Assembly: GCF_024347515.1 (NCBI RefSeq)
Contig: NZ_AP025493.1
Coordinates: forward strand, 1,178,001 to 1,242,000
Source: Vibrio gigantis
GTDB lineage: Bacteria; Pseudomonadota; Gammaproteobacteria; Enterobacterales; Vibrionaceae
DNA length: 64,000 bases
Reading direction: 5' to 3'
Shown here: in pieces, positions 46,034 to 54,973 of the stretch
How positions within the stretch are numbered: position 1 is the stretch's first letter
Layout: each line of letters begins with the position of its first letter
The notes under the pieces: generated by a model
Seen by the model: only the letters and a program-made list of their open reading frames with translations
Databases searched by the model: none
Told to the model about the DNA's origin: nothing
Translations under genes and position numbers: made by a program

Positions 46034-46990
46034 ATGAACACACTTTGGGAACAGTTTGCGTTTTCAGCGTCAGTAACAGGCCCCATCTGTTTAATGCTGT
46101 TTCTTGGCGTGATGCTCAAGCGAATCGGCTTGATCAATGACAACTTCATTGATGTCGCTTCTAAGATTGTTTTTCAGATCACCTTACCTGCGATGTTGTT
46201 TTTGAGCATCGTCCAATCTGACCATAACTTCTCTGCAAGCAGCACGTTAGTCCTGTTTGCTCTGGTTGCTAATTTCGGCTTTTTCCTAATTGCCACTCTC
46301 TCAACCAAGCTATTATTTAAAGAGTCAAAGGATCAAGGCGTCATCATCCAAGGTGGATTTCGGGCTAATACGGGTATAATAGGTTTAGCGTATGTCGCCA
46401 ATATCTACGGCAACCAAGGCGTGGCGCTTGCGGCTATCTATGTTGCATCAATTACTGTGCTCTACAATATACAAGCCGTGATTGCCTTAACCCCTAAGGG
46501 CAAAGACACGGGCGATAAAGCCATTCAAGCGATAGCAAAGTCGATAACCAAGAACCCTCTGATTATCGCCATTTTTCTCGGCGTTTTCTGTTACGCATTG
46601 TCTATTCCCATCCCCAAAATGATCACTGATGCAGGGCAATACTTAGCAAAAATGACCTTGCCCTTGGCCTTACTGTGTACCGGTGGTTCGTTGGATATCA
46701 GCTCTCTCAAACAAGAGAAACTCGCGACTTGGTTTGCCTCAAGTTACAGACTCATTGTTTCGCCGTTACTTATCACATTTGCAGCATTGCTCTTAGGCTT
46801 TAACGGGCTCGATCTTGGACTTATCTTCCTAATGAGTGCAGCACCAACCGCTGCCGCGAGCTATGTAATGGCACGTGCAATGGGCGGAAATGCAACGCTT
46901 GCTGCCAATATTATCGCACTCACAACTATGGGTTCGCTTATCACTTGTACACTCGGTATTTTTGTACTTACTGCAATGGATTTGATATAG
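46034..46990 (+). CDS. AEC-family (auxin efflux carrier) transporter
   Basis: Inner-membrane transporter of 318 residues with about ten membrane segments. The ATG at 46034 is preferred because AAAGGGAAAAG lies right before it; the frame remains open to 45986. Family features: two five-helix halves joined by a hydrophilic loop (TPKGKDTGDKAIQAIAKSITKNPL, about 155-178), and the repeated VFQITLPAMLF/MTLPLALLCTGG motifs. Substrates of bacterial AEC proteins include malonate and malate; this one is unassigned. Confidence 0.88.
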   Translation: MNTLWEQFAFSASVTGPICLMLFLGVMLKRIGLINDNFIDVASKIVFQITLPAMLFLSIVQSDHNFSASSTLVLFALVANFGFFLIATLSTKLLFKESKDQGVIIQGGFRANTGIIGLAYVANIYGNQGVALAAIYVASITVLYNIQAVIALTPKGKDTGDKAIQAIAKSITKNPLIIAIFLGVFCYALSIPIPKMITDAGQYLAKMTLPLALLCTGGSLDISSLKQEKLATWFASSYRLIVSPLLITFAALLLGFNGLDLGLIFLMSAAPTAAASYVMARAMGGNATLAANIIALTTMGSLITCTLGIFVLTAMDLI

Positions 46991-47113
46991 CTGCGACAGG
47001 CTTCAAAAAACCGACACAAGCCTTGAAACAAAGGTCGTAAGCCTTGATTTAGGACTAACGGGTTAGACGTAAAGGCTGCTAGATTTCGTAAAAATTTTAC
47101 TAAGAGATCTGAT

Positions 47114-48154
47114 ATGTCTTCCGTTCAACATACGCCTTCACAACACATCGCCAGTATCGAGTTTGGCCGAGTGATTGCTATTTTGGCGATCATTGGTTTA
47201 CACGGCCAAATGGCACTCACTTATTGGCAAATAGATGAAGTGCCTTGGATCGGTTATGTGCTCAACCAAACCGCTCGTTTTGCGGTACCTTTGTTCTTCC
47301 TAATCTCCGGTTACCTTATTCAGCCCAAGTTGACTGCATCCCCGTGGCAGACCGTCATCAATTACTCGAAACCGCTGCTCAAGGTTTGGGTGGTATGGAG
47401 CATCATTTGCCTAGTCATGCCATTCAATCTCGCGAAGGTTGAAGAGTTAGGTTACTTAGGCGAACGCCAAGGTTACTGGGGCTTTTTAATGAGCACACCC
47501 CTCAACTCTTTCTTAGAGGGGGGATTGGTGCATTTATGGTTTATTCCTGCTCTGGTTTGTGCCGTTTTAATTATCGCTTTGATGGTCGAAATGAAACTCG
47601 ACAAGCTGCTATTGCCAGCGGCTATTCTACTCTACGTCTATGGTGTTTTAGCGGGCAGTTACGCGAGCTTAACCGATCTAAGCGCTCCATTTTTCACGCG
47701 CAATGGTCCGTTCTTTAGCACGTTAATGGTGACCTTAGGCTTCCTTATTCGTCAGCATCAGTGGAAAGTGTCCTCAACTAAAGCGTTGGGGTTATTGGCG
47801 TTAGGCATGCTCATTCACTTTGCTGAGGCGGTATGGCTAACTACGTTCGACGTCGGATTCAACATGCATGATTTCTTGTTTGGTACGGCACTATGGGGAA
47901 TGGGCGTGTTTATGTGGCTTTTAGCTAATCCAAACATCGGCAATTACGCATGGGTTCGTGCCATCTCAAATCGCATGCTGGGTATCTACGTTAGTCATCT
48001 ATTAATCATCATCTTGCTGTTCAATGTCTGTGGTGTATTGGGCATTACGGAACTGACAAAAGACGTTACGGTATTTTTTGGCACCGTATTGTTGAGCTTC
48101 GGGTTGGTTGTTGGGATCGAGAAAACGCCATTACGACACGTGCTACTTCGTTAA
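47114..48154 (+). CDS. Membrane acyltransferase, acyltransferase-3 family
   Basis: Integral membrane O-acyltransferase of 346 residues with about ten membrane helices. The family N-terminus IEFGRVIAILAIIGLHGQMA contains the catalytic-type His, and the RFAVPLFFLISGYLI segment is typical. WecH/OafA-like enzymes acetylate surface polysaccharides, but no glycan locus is adjacent, so the acceptor is unknown. It lies 123 bases after the AEC gene and ends in a strong terminator. Confidence 0.88.
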   Translation: MSSVQHTPSQHIASIEFGRVIAILAIIGLHGQMALTYWQIDEVPWIGYVLNQTARFAVPLFFLISGYLIQPKLTASPWQTVINYSKPLLKVWVVWSIICLVMPFNLAKVEELGYLGERQGYWGFLMSTPLNSFLEGGLVHLWFIPALVCAVLIIALMVEMKLDKLLLPAAILLYVYGVLAGSYASLTDLSAPFFTRNGPFFSTLMVTLGFLIRQHQWKVSSTKALGLLALGMLIHFAEAVWLTTFDVGFNMHDFLFGTALWGMGVFMWLLANPNIGNYAWVRAISNRMLGIYVSHLLIIILLFNVCGVLGITELTKDVTVFFGTVLLSFGLVVGIEKTPLRHVLLR

Positions 48155-48203
48155 TGTTTTTTCCTAAAACTATTGGTTAGCTCAGTATTGAAGAGCAACA
48201 AAA

Positions 48204-48241
48204 AATAAGGGCAAGATAACGGATTATCTTGCCCTTATTTC
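48204..48241. terminator. Bidirectional terminator after the acyltransferase gene
   Basis: Perfect 17-base arms AAATAAGGGCAAGATAA and TTATCTTGCCCTTATTT around CGGA. It can serve the convergent PTPS-like gene as well. Confidence 0.9.
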
Positions 48242-48279
48242 ATCATGTCAGCAACGAGACTGTATCATTTGTTGAAGTG

Positions 48280-49158
48280 TTATAGGAACGCCATCGCGCC
48301 TTTACCTACCCCTTCATACGCCACAATTTGTAGTGATTGGTTTTCTGTCAAACTTGGGGCAACTTGATCCGCAATATAGCCTGCCAGTAATTCAACCGTG
48401 GTATCGGTTGGTAAGATTTCCGTTTCACTCTTAGCAATCGCTAGCTCAAATTCACCTTGTGGCGCTGTGTAGCGGAAACCATAGTGACTTTCATCATTAA
48501 CGCTTTGTGCGTGTTCACTCAGGTTCAGTGAAGAGACCGAAACTTGGTCTTCTTTAGAACCTAAATAGATATCTTCCCAGCGCTGAGCAAACGCCTGCTC
48601 GCGTTGTTCATCACGTTGACCATCAACCAAAATTTCGACAGGAGAACGGTGACCATGTGCGATACGCTGGCAGTTACCGTCATGCTTTTTCAAGCCATGG
48701 GTATAGTGGTAAAACGCACCATTAATGTTTTCATGGCGAAGGGTGATCTCTAACCCTGTGACATTACTTGGAAGGTTGTTGCGAAGAATATCGTAAACAT
48801 GAGCGGTCACACTCTCGATAGTGATCGCTTCAGCATCAATCAGGCAATATGCTTCGTCAGGGCAATGTAGGTGAAGACTCTTGTCACCACGCAACACATC
48901 CACCATAGAGTAACCGGCTTTGCTCGCCTGATGCACGATTGCTGCGCTTTTCATTGGCAGCAGTAAGCGGTGGTCAACATGTTGATCAACCAGCTGTTTG
49001 ATCTGCTTTTTGACCTTACTAAAATCCAGCACCATGCTCATTTCATTAAGTTCACCAGACATGGTGACATCTAAAATCCAACTATCTCCTACGACCCCTC
49101 TGTGCTCACAGATGTATGAAGAATCGATAACGGTAAGGTCTCTTACAAATAGGTTCAA
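48280..49158 (-). CDS. Tandem 6-pyruvoyltetrahydropterin synthase-fold protein, TTG start
   Basis: Fusion of two PTPS-type domains, 292 residues. Domain 1 (about 1-135) has the VLDFSKVKKQI...VDHRLLL motif and the late IESVTAHVYDIL segment but lacks the Zn-binding HGH, with VGDSW at the equivalent place. Domain 2 (about 140-292) keeps YHYTHGLKKHDGNCQRIAHGHR but lacks the V-x-DF stretch, and ends with a YEGVGKGAM segment. Either the halves complement each other, or the enzyme has a new function. The start is TTG with AAGGAG six bases upstream. Annotated as 6-carboxytetrahydropterin synthase-like; no other queuosine genes are adjacent. Confidence 0.82.
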   Translation of the reverse strand: MNLFVRDLTVIDSSYICEHRGVVGDSWILDVTMSGELNEMSMVLDFSKVKKQIKQLVDQHVDHRLLLPMKSAAIVHQASKAGYSMVDVLRGDKSLHLHCPDEAYCLIDAEAITIESVTAHVYDILRNNLPSNVTGLEITLRHENINGAFYHYTHGLKKHDGNCQRIAHGHRSPVEILVDGQRDEQREQAFAQRWEDIYLGSKEDQVSVSSLNLSEHAQSVNDESHYGFRYTAPQGEFELAIAKSETEILPTDTTVELLAGYIADQVAPSLTENQSLQIVAYEGVGKGAMAFL

Positions 49159-49391
49159 GTTGAACTCCTTAATACTTTAATGAGATACGGGAGGCTGAAT
49201 AATGTTCAGCAGGCACTTCGTCTCATTGGTGTCTAGATAAAATAGGACGGGCAGGATGTTACAACGAGCTTATAAAGTCCACCTTTTTACACCCTGTTCA
49301 GATAAAAGAACAAACTACATACAATTTCCGCTAAAACATAGACCAGCCTGATGCGAATAGCCATAAACCGAGTGGGGGAGTGCCTGGCGCT

Positions 49392-50216
49392 TCACGACAC
49401 ATTTTGCTTTAGCCAAAGGCGCGGCGACACACCCGCAACATGTTGAAAGGCACGTGAGAATCCTGAGTAGCTATTGTAACCCACTTCATCGGCAACCCAA
49501 TTGATGGGCTTATTTTGCAATAACAGCGATTGAGCCACTGATACTCGCCACTTTTGCACATAATCTCCCGGCGTTTCACCCACTTCTCGTTTAAATGCTT
49601 CAATAAACTGAGTACGAGACATCGCGGCCAATGACGCCATTTCGGCAATCGAGTAATGACGAGCGGGTAATCGATGAATGGCCGTCACCACAGAAGCCAA
49701 TCGAGGGTGTGCAAGAGCCGAGAAAACACCGCTATCAATTTTCTGTTGCTCAATAAGATGACGAAAAATCAAAGCCATCAAAGCGTCACTCAACTTGTCC
49801 ATTAAGTACTGCTGCCCCGACGAGTCTTGGCTCGACTCGTTAGATAACACTTCGATCACTGGCATTAAGTTAGGTGCGTCCGCAAACGGAATCACTATCA
49901 CATCAGGAAGCGCAGACAATAATGGGTTCATCTGCCCTGAGCGATACTCTACGTTCGCACATACGACCTCCGCACCGTCTCCCACACCTTCAATCGCATG
50001 TGGTGTGCTATTCGGCAGATAAACAATACAAGGTTGCGACAGTTGCCTGTGTTCTGTGTGAGCACTAGACAAGCTCAACTCCCCCGCACTCAGTACATGA
50101 AGGTGCCCCTCTTTACCTTGTTGCGCGTTAAATGACGACACCCCACACAAGTTCCCTGAATAGAAAACGCCTGTACGTATCGAGAAGTGTTCCATTAATT
50201 GTGAAAGCAGATCCAT
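49392..50216 (-). CDS. AraC-family regulator with N-terminal cupin
   Basis: Activator-type regulator of 274 residues. An N-terminal AraC-type cupin_6 domain (about 1-160, with GVFYSGNLCGVSSFNAQQGKEGHLHVLSAGEL) precedes the double HTH (about 175-272: YSIAEMASLAAMSRTQFIEAFKREVGETPGDYV and INWVADEVGYNSYSGFSRAF). It is divergent from the YHS-domain gene, across 110 bases, which makes that gene a candidate target. Confidence 0.9.
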   Translation of the reverse strand: MDLLSQLMEHFSIRTGVFYSGNLCGVSSFNAQQGKEGHLHVLSAGELSLSSAHTEHRQLSQPCIVYLPNSTPHAIEGVGDGAEVVCANVEYRSGQMNPLLSALPDVIVIPFADAPNLMPVIEVLSNESSQDSSGQQYLMDKLSDALMALIFRHLIEQQKIDSGVFSALAHPRLASVVTAIHRLPARHYSIAEMASLAAMSRTQFIEAFKREVGETPGDYVQKWRVSVAQSLLLQNKPINWVADEVGYNSYSGFSRAFQHVAGVSPRLWLKQNVS

Positions 50217-50326
50217 GCATCCTCCGAACGATTCGCTTACTTTTTAGTTCTTTTGTCCCTCTATAGACCGGAGCAGTCGGCTAATTTATTTCATACAAGT
50301 TAACTAATACTGACAAGGAACTTGAT

Positions 50327-50803
50327 ATGTCACATTTGAAATCGACCAGTCAAAAAATCACTCTAATGACCGCGTTATTAGGTGCCAGCTTTTCCATCAT
50401 GGCAGCCGACCTCGATATGAGCGTCGACAGCAATGACCTCGCGATTAAAGGTTATGACCCTGTCGCTTACTTTGCCAATGAAGGACCCGTTAAAGGCACA
50501 CCTGAGTTCACTGCGACCTATAAGAATGCGATCTATAACTTTGCGAGTAGTGAAAACAGAGATGAATTTCGAGCCAATCCAGAAGCCTATGCACCTCAAT
50601 ATGGTGGATACTGTGCCTTTGGAGTGGCAATGGGTAAGAAATTTGAAACCGACCCTCTCGCTTGGAAGGTGGAAGATGGGAAGCTGTATTTGAACCTAGA
50701 TAAATCGGTTCAGAAACGCTGGCTAGAGAATACACAAGAGTTCATCCAAGACGCTAACAGTAACTGGACAACCATCAAAACCGTAGAAGCCTACAAGCTC
50801 TAA
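50327..50803 (+). CDS. Exported YHS-domain protein
   Basis: Periplasmic protein of 158 residues. It has a signal peptide with cleavage near MAADLD (about residue 26) and a YHS domain (about 38-100: LAIKGYDPVAYFANEGPVKG...YGGYCAFGVAMGKKF). YHS domains are associated with metal binding. It could be a copper- or heavy-metal-related periplasmic protein. A GACAAGGA sequence lies before the ATG. Terminator at 50841. Confidence 0.88.
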   Translation: MSHLKSTSQKITLMTALLGASFSIMAADLDMSVDSNDLAIKGYDPVAYFANEGPVKGTPEFTATYKNAIYNFASSENRDEFRANPEAYAPQYGGYCAFGVAMGKKFETDPLAWKVEDGKLYLNLDKSVQKRWLENTQEFIQDANSNWTTIKTVEAYKL

Positions 50804-50840
50804 GTTTTAGCCTTCAACGTTTATCCATTGCCCACAAACA

Positions 50841-50872
50841 AAACGGAAGCAACCAATGCTTCCGTTTTCATT
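50841..50872 (+). terminator. Terminator of the YHS gene
   Basis: Arms AAAACGGAAGC and GCTTCCGTTTT around AACCAAT. It lies 37 bases after the stop. Confidence 0.8.
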
Positions 50873-51033
50873 TGAACTGACTAAATACAGACAATCTTCT
50901 ACCATCATCAGCATTATATTCAGCGCCACTACCGCGCTCAGATCAAAGCAAAACAGGTCATCAATTAACGCGAACCCAACCTATTTTTACTCTATACTCA
51001 TGGAAGATAAGCTTTTCATTTCATGGAAGAATA

Positions 51034-51669
51034 ATGATATTACCTAGGATTTTGGCACTCGGACTCTGTCTATTTTCAACGCTCTCTTATGCGACTCCGT
51101 GGCAGTTCGTTAAAAGTGGAGATGGCATCACCATTCATAAGCGTAATCATGGGAATGGTCTTGTTGAAGTTCGAGCCCAAATGCAGGTCGAAACGAGCTA
51201 CTCAGGTTTTCTATTATTATTGGAAGACAGCGATAACGTGCCGAATTGGATCGACAATGTGTCGCACAGTGAAGTATTAATGCAAATCTCTAGCAATGAG
51301 AATATCGTCTACACACAGTTCAAAGCTCCTTGGCCTGCTCGCGACCGAGATATGGTGACATATTCGAAATATGAAGTAGAAGACGGTCAATTCACCTTAA
51401 CCATTAAAGATGCATCTAATTACTTGGCTAAAGAGTCGGGGTATATTCGAATCAACGAGGTCGATGCGCTTTGGGTTTTACAGCCTCTAACTAATGGCCT
51501 GACCCACATCACCTATACGGCATATGCGAACGCGGGCGGTATCTTGCCTGACTGGTTAATGAATCGCTTATCAGCCAACAACGCGTTCAGTACCTTCAAA
51601 AAGCTTAAAGACCAGCTTCCAACGTACCAAGAGCAACAGCACCCTAACCTACCAAATGAGTCTCGCTAA
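51034..51669 (+). CDS. START-domain lipid-binding-like protein
   Basis: Exported protein of 211 residues with a signal peptide (MILPRILALGLCLFSTLSYA). The mature part is one START domain of the bacterial kind (about 21-195: GDGITIHKRNHGNGLVEVRAQMQV, then APWPARDRDMVTYSKYEVEDG and WVLQPLTNGLTHITYTAYANAGG). START folds bind lipids or other hydrophobic molecules. The ligand is unknown. GGAAGAATA before the ATG. Confidence 0.88.
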   Translation: MILPRILALGLCLFSTLSYATPWQFVKSGDGITIHKRNHGNGLVEVRAQMQVETSYSGFLLLLEDSDNVPNWIDNVSHSEVLMQISSNENIVYTQFKAPWPARDRDMVTYSKYEVEDGQFTLTIKDASNYLAKESGYIRINEVDALWVLQPLTNGLTHITYTAYANAGGILPDWLMNRLSANNAFSTFKKLKDQLPTYQEQQHPNLPNESR

Positions 51670-51706
51670 CGGGAAAAGTTGAATAAGTAGGAAATAAGAT
51701 AAAAGA

Positions 51707-52231
51707 CTAAGGTCTTCTCGCGAGGTCACGAGCTAGGATAAGCGCCAAACCAAACACCTGAAGAAACAGGGCTATGTTCTTATAAAAATCCATTTTCTCA
51801 TCAATCTTTTGGATTAACTCAACCAAGGTCAGGTTATCTAAATAGTAGTCATCGATTCGAGTTCGTTGCGCTTCTTGAGCACTGTTTATCAACATCATCA
51901 GTTTCGGTAAGTTAGCCAAAGAAATATTTGGCACTTCGCTATTTACCCAACGCCTAAGCTGCCCGCGCAATGCTTCATCGAGAACCCCTGCTGGCTGCAC
52001 TGTTTCCGGTTTATCAAGGTGAATCAGAATCGCTTCACGCTTGCGCTCTAGGGTTTCGATCGTATTCCAAGCGAGTTGTATTGAGTAAACATTGCCGTAT
52101 TTTCGATCGTTGTATTCCGCTTTCTCAGCTTCAATTTCATCGAGCACTAAGCTCGACATGACAATCGCCATGATATTGAGTATCAAGCCTGCGAGGACAA
52201 TTGCCCAAGCAGGAGGAAGGCGCAACGCCAT
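51707..52231 (-). CDS. Uncharacterised membrane protein, two TM segments
   Basis: No family recognised. The 174 residues start with a membrane segment (PPAWAIVLAGLILNIMAIVMSSLVL, about 6-30), followed by about 120 residues of helical periplasmic region (YNDRKYGNVYSIQLAWNTIETLERKREAILIHL) and a second hydrophobic segment (NIALFLQVFGLALILARDLA, about 151-170). This looks like the small sensor-like topology. It lies 8 bases after the MAPEG gene on the same strand and probably in one operon. Confidence 0.75.
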   Translation of the reverse strand: MALRLPPAWAIVLAGLILNIMAIVMSSLVLDEIEAEKAEYNDRKYGNVYSIQLAWNTIETLERKREAILIHLDKPETVQPAGVLDEALRGQLRRWVNSEVPNISLANLPKLMMLINSAQEAQRTRIDDYYLDNLTLVELIQKIDEKMDFYKNIALFLQVFGLALILARDLARRP

Positions 52232-52239
52232 AATGCTCC

Positions 52240-52629
52240 CTAGAACATTTTATCAAAAGGTAGATAAGCTAAGTTTAGGACAATCAAAGAGATCATGCAG
52301 ATAAGCGTTATAACCATACCTGCTTTTCGACCTTTGAAATTCTTTGCCAAAATGCCTTTTGCATGAATAACTCGCCCTAGAATAAACGCCACACCAAGTA
52401 CATGAATCAGCCACACACCGGCACCATTCATTTCTAACAATCCCATCAAAATCACCGTAATTGGGATGTAATCCATTGCGTTACTTTGCGCCGAACGTGC
52501 TACCTGTAACGACTCAACACCACCGTCAGCATGAGCAACAAGATTGATTCGCCTTTGCTTAATCACCTCAATCGCTAACCAAATCATTACAACCGTCAGC
52601 AAGGCTGCATAAAGTGCTGTAACCATCAT
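52240..52629 (-). CDS. MAPEG-family membrane protein
   Basis: Small integral membrane protein of 129 residues with three to four hydrophobic segments. The MAPEG pattern is visible in RRINLVAHADGGVESLQVARSAQSNAMDYIPITVILMGLLEMNGAG, typical of YecN-like bacterial members related to microsomal glutathione S-transferases. The exact function is not established for the bacterial branch. It is the first gene of a two-gene operon with the 174-residue protein. Confidence 0.9.
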   Translation of the reverse strand: MMVTALYAALLTVVMIWLAIEVIKQRRINLVAHADGGVESLQVARSAQSNAMDYIPITVILMGLLEMNGAGVWLIHVLGVAFILGRVIHAKGILAKNFKGRKAGMVITLICMISLIVLNLAYLPFDKMF

Positions 52630-52718
52630 ATTTCCCTATTAATTTGTGTTTACTCAGTGTTCTTTTTATCTGTTCGACCATAACCGCCAAGATAAAATAA
52701 TAATCGCGCCCGAGCGCT

Positions 52719-52736
52719 TGTAAGAGATCTCTCACA
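52719..52736 (+). promoter_or_regulatory. GacA/VarA-type upstream box of csrB
   Basis: TGTAAGAGATCTCTCACA matches the GacA/VarA consensus (TGTAAG-N6-CTTACA) with one mismatch. A related half site CGTAAGAGATCACA follows at 52742-52755. The box is about 60 bases upstream of the probable csrB start. It is nearly identical to the perfect box at 54740-54757. Confidence 0.8.
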
Positions 52737-52789
52737 CCGAACGTAAGAGATCACAATCAAGCTTCGCAGAAAACTCCTAAAATACAAAC

Positions 52790-53207
52790 CCAAGCCCTTG
52801 TTTTGTATGAGTCCGCACAGTTTTCTTTAGCTGGACCCTTAGATTAATTTCTTGAAGTCAATTGTCGGCATAACCCAGAAAGTGTTTAATGTACGTGTCG
52901 ACAGGGAGTTGGCAGGAACAGGAAAAACCCTAACGGATTAGGTATCTTCAGGATGAAGATTTGATGGCTTAGGATGAGTTATCAGCAAGGAAGTTTTGCT
53001 CTAGGATAGAGTCACTCATCAGGATGATGAGTTAGCAAGGACACCGCTAGGAAGGCGATGAATTGGATAGGTTAAAGGATTTAGCTACGTCAAGGAATGA
53101 TGCAGGGAGCACCAGTTGCCTATTGAAAGATAAGTAACGCGCAGTAGCAGGATGGCTACGAAAAGAATAGACCCCGTTTGGTGAAAGCCAAACGGGGTTT
53201 CCTTTTT
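52790..53207 (+). ncRNA. csrB: CsrB-type regulatory RNA sequestering CsrA
   Basis: Non-coding RNA carrying about twelve AGGA motifs, several in small hairpin loops: ATCTTC-AGGAT-GAAGAT (52944-52960), CTCTAGGATAGAG (53000-53012), CTCATC-AGGAT-GATGAG (53014-53030) and GTAGC-AGGATG-GCTAC (53144-53159). These are CsrA-binding sites in CsrB-family RNAs. The 3' end is the strong terminator at 53172. The 5' end is inferred from a TAAAAT -10-like element at 52778-52783 and the GacA/VarA box at 52719; the start could lie up to ~70 bases later. VarA/VarS activates such RNAs in vibrios. Confidence 0.9.
53172..53207 (+). terminator. Terminator of csrB
   Basis: Arms CCCCGTTTGG and CCAAACGGGG around TGAAAG, followed by TTTCCTTTTT. 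Strong, GC-rich stem. Confidence 0.9.
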
Positions 53208-53236
53208 CTAAAGCCTAAAAAGTTTCAGAAGTCAGG

Positions 53237-53704
53237 CTATAGAATAATGTTCATCAGGAACATCGCACCAAAGGCATTCAATACCGAGATGGCGATCATC
53301 ACCGGGATGTAACGACCTTCAGTTCCGATTGGCCCCATGATACGGCCCATGTATTGCACCTGAGAGCCCATCAAGTAGATAGCCGGCGCCAAGATTGCAA
53401 TATGGTTGCCGTTTAGGATACCTTGGTCAAACAGCGTGATTACCACGCCCACTGCGCCACCCATCGACATCCACGCGCCAATCAATACCGCTGCCGCTTC
53501 ACCAGGTAAACCAAATACCGCCATGATTGGAGCAAACACACTGCCCATCAAATCCAGCGCACCTGTGATCTGCAATGCCTTGATGATCACAAACGCCATT
53601 AGAACATTTGGTACCGTAGAGGTAGTTGCAATAACCCAGCCTTTCTTAGCACCTTCAACGAATATATCAGTAACCATTGGTTTCTTTGCTTTAACTTCGC
53701 TCAT
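53237..53704 (-). CDS. yjiG: YjiG-family membrane protein with nucleoside-recognition (Gate) domain
   Basis: Integral membrane protein of 155 residues, about four hydrophobic segments, of the spore-maturation-protein/nucleoside-recognition group (LIGAWMSMGGAVGVVITLFDQG, MGRIMGPIGTEGRYIPVMIA). Its ATG overlaps the TAA of the YjiH-like gene (TAATG), so the two are co-translated and probably form a heteromeric complex. Substrate unknown; its convergent neighbour is csrB. Confidence 0.88.
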   Translation of the reverse strand: MSEVKAKKPMVTDIFVEGAKKGWVIATTSTVPNVLMAFVIIKALQITGALDLMGSVFAPIMAVFGLPGEAAAVLIGAWMSMGGAVGVVITLFDQGILNGNHIAILAPAIYLMGSQVQYMGRIMGPIGTEGRYIPVMIAISVLNAFGAMFLMNIIL

Positions 53705-54441
53705 TATGCTACTTCCTCTTCCAGTTTTTGTTCTTTGTCTGATTTTGGTTTGTCTTCTTTGCCTTCAGTTATATTGAGGTAAATACGGAACAGGTTCGCA
53801 CCGACAAACTTAAAGATGAACATCACAGCTACCGCAAGACCAATTGACGATGTCACCGCTAAAGAGCCATCCATCGCAGTTAGAGTGAACAACACCGCGC
53901 CAGACGAGAAAAAGTTAACGATCGCTGCACCAGCCGTAAACTGAAACATAGTGAATACATCGGTTTCACGCTTAGTCAGGTGCCCTTCATCTTTTAACTG
54001 ACGTGTCATCGCTGCGCCAGCATCGGTACTTTGCAAGGAAGCGATCAGTGCCAAGCCTGAGTTACCCGGAATACCCATCAGAGGGCGAAGTAGAGGTGTC
54101 AGCAGTTTACGAGCCGCATCAAGTGCACCGTAGTGCTCAAGCACGTTGATCATGCCCAATGCAAACATCACGGTCGGAATAAGTGTCAAAGCAAAAATGA
54201 AACCGTCACGCGCACCACTACCGCCTTTACCACGCAAAGAGGTGGTTGCCGCTTGGATACCATCAGCGGATTCACTTACATCGTAAGCAACTTTACCGAA
54301 TGAGCCATTGAGTGTTGTAAAGTCGAACACTCCATACCATTCATTGGACTGCATTAAGCCAGAAAAGAACACAATCGCGAATGCGAGTGCGATATAGCTG
54401 CCGATCGTGACTTTACGATCGGTTTTGGTTGGATTAGTCAT
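53704..54441 (-). CDS. yjiH: YjiH-family membrane protein with nucleoside-recognition (Gate) domain
   Basis: Partner of the YjiG-like protein, 245 residues with about six hydrophobic segments. The Gate-domain part includes DGFIFALTLIPTVMFALGMINVLEHYGALDAARKLLTPLLRPLMGIPGNSGLALIASLQSTDAGAAM. A charged C-terminal tail (EGKEDKPKSDKEQKLEEEVA) is cytoplasmic. The promoter lies in the 530-base gap upstream, which also holds a perfect GacA/VarA-type box facing both ways. Confidence 0.88.
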   Translation of the reverse strand: MTNPTKTDRKVTIGSYIALAFAIVFFSGLMQSNEWYGVFDFTTLNGSFGKVAYDVSESADGIQAATTSLRGKGGSGARDGFIFALTLIPTVMFALGMINVLEHYGALDAARKLLTPLLRPLMGIPGNSGLALIASLQSTDAGAAMTRQLKDEGHLTKRETDVFTMFQFTAGAAIVNFFSSGAVLFTLTAMDGSLAVTSSIGLAVAVMFIFKFVGANLFRIYLNITEGKEDKPKSDKEQKLEEEVA

Positions 54442-54739
54442 AAGGACCTCTATACATCTCGTTTATGTGGAACAGAACACGTATAGATAGTGCAAACTAA
54501 TGAGCGAAAGGTTAATGACCAAAATCAAATAGCGTATCGGTTTGAATAAAAGAAACACAGCAACATATAAAACTGTGATTTGGGTTTAAAAGTGGGACCA
54601 TACGCTAAATAAATTAGAATATTTCACATACAAAACTAAACAAATATTGCTTCAACAGCGCAACCAAAAACGCACACAATCGCCACACAAGTCTGGCTTC
54701 TAGTGAGAGGTTTTTACCTAATACGATCTCTGATAATGC

Positions 54740-54757
54740 TGTAAGAGATCTCTTACA
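54740..54757 (+). promoter_or_regulatory. Perfect GacA/VarA-type box without an sRNA behind it
   Basis: TGTAAGAGATCTCTTACA is a perfect 18-base palindrome matching the GacA/VarA consensus. A TATAAT sequence at 54786-54791 on the plus strand gives a plausible start near 54798, with the box centred at about -50. The next feature on the plus strand is the 56-residue ORF at 54974. No AGGA-rich RNA follows. Being a palindrome, it could also serve the yjiH operon, about 300 bases away. Confidence 0.7.
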
Positions 54758-54973
54758 TTGTTTTTTTGTCCAATTTTAATTCAATTATAATACAGAGACT
54801 TATAAGGTGATCTTCCTTCCAAAATACAATCGTTTGCCCGTAGTTGATTGAGTTTTGAGCCAAGCCCAAACAGTGAGCCATTTTATAAAGCATTTGAGCT
54901 TAATTTGAAATTTCAGTTCTTAGAGGTGCTATAGACTTCGCGCAGCCAATATAGAAGGAGAACGGTGATTACG

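Noticed and set aside
53041..53100. AGGA repeats as a microsatellite or CRISPR-like array
   Set aside because: Spacing is irregular, sequence between motifs is unique, and the hairpins plus terminator fit a CsrB-type RNA.
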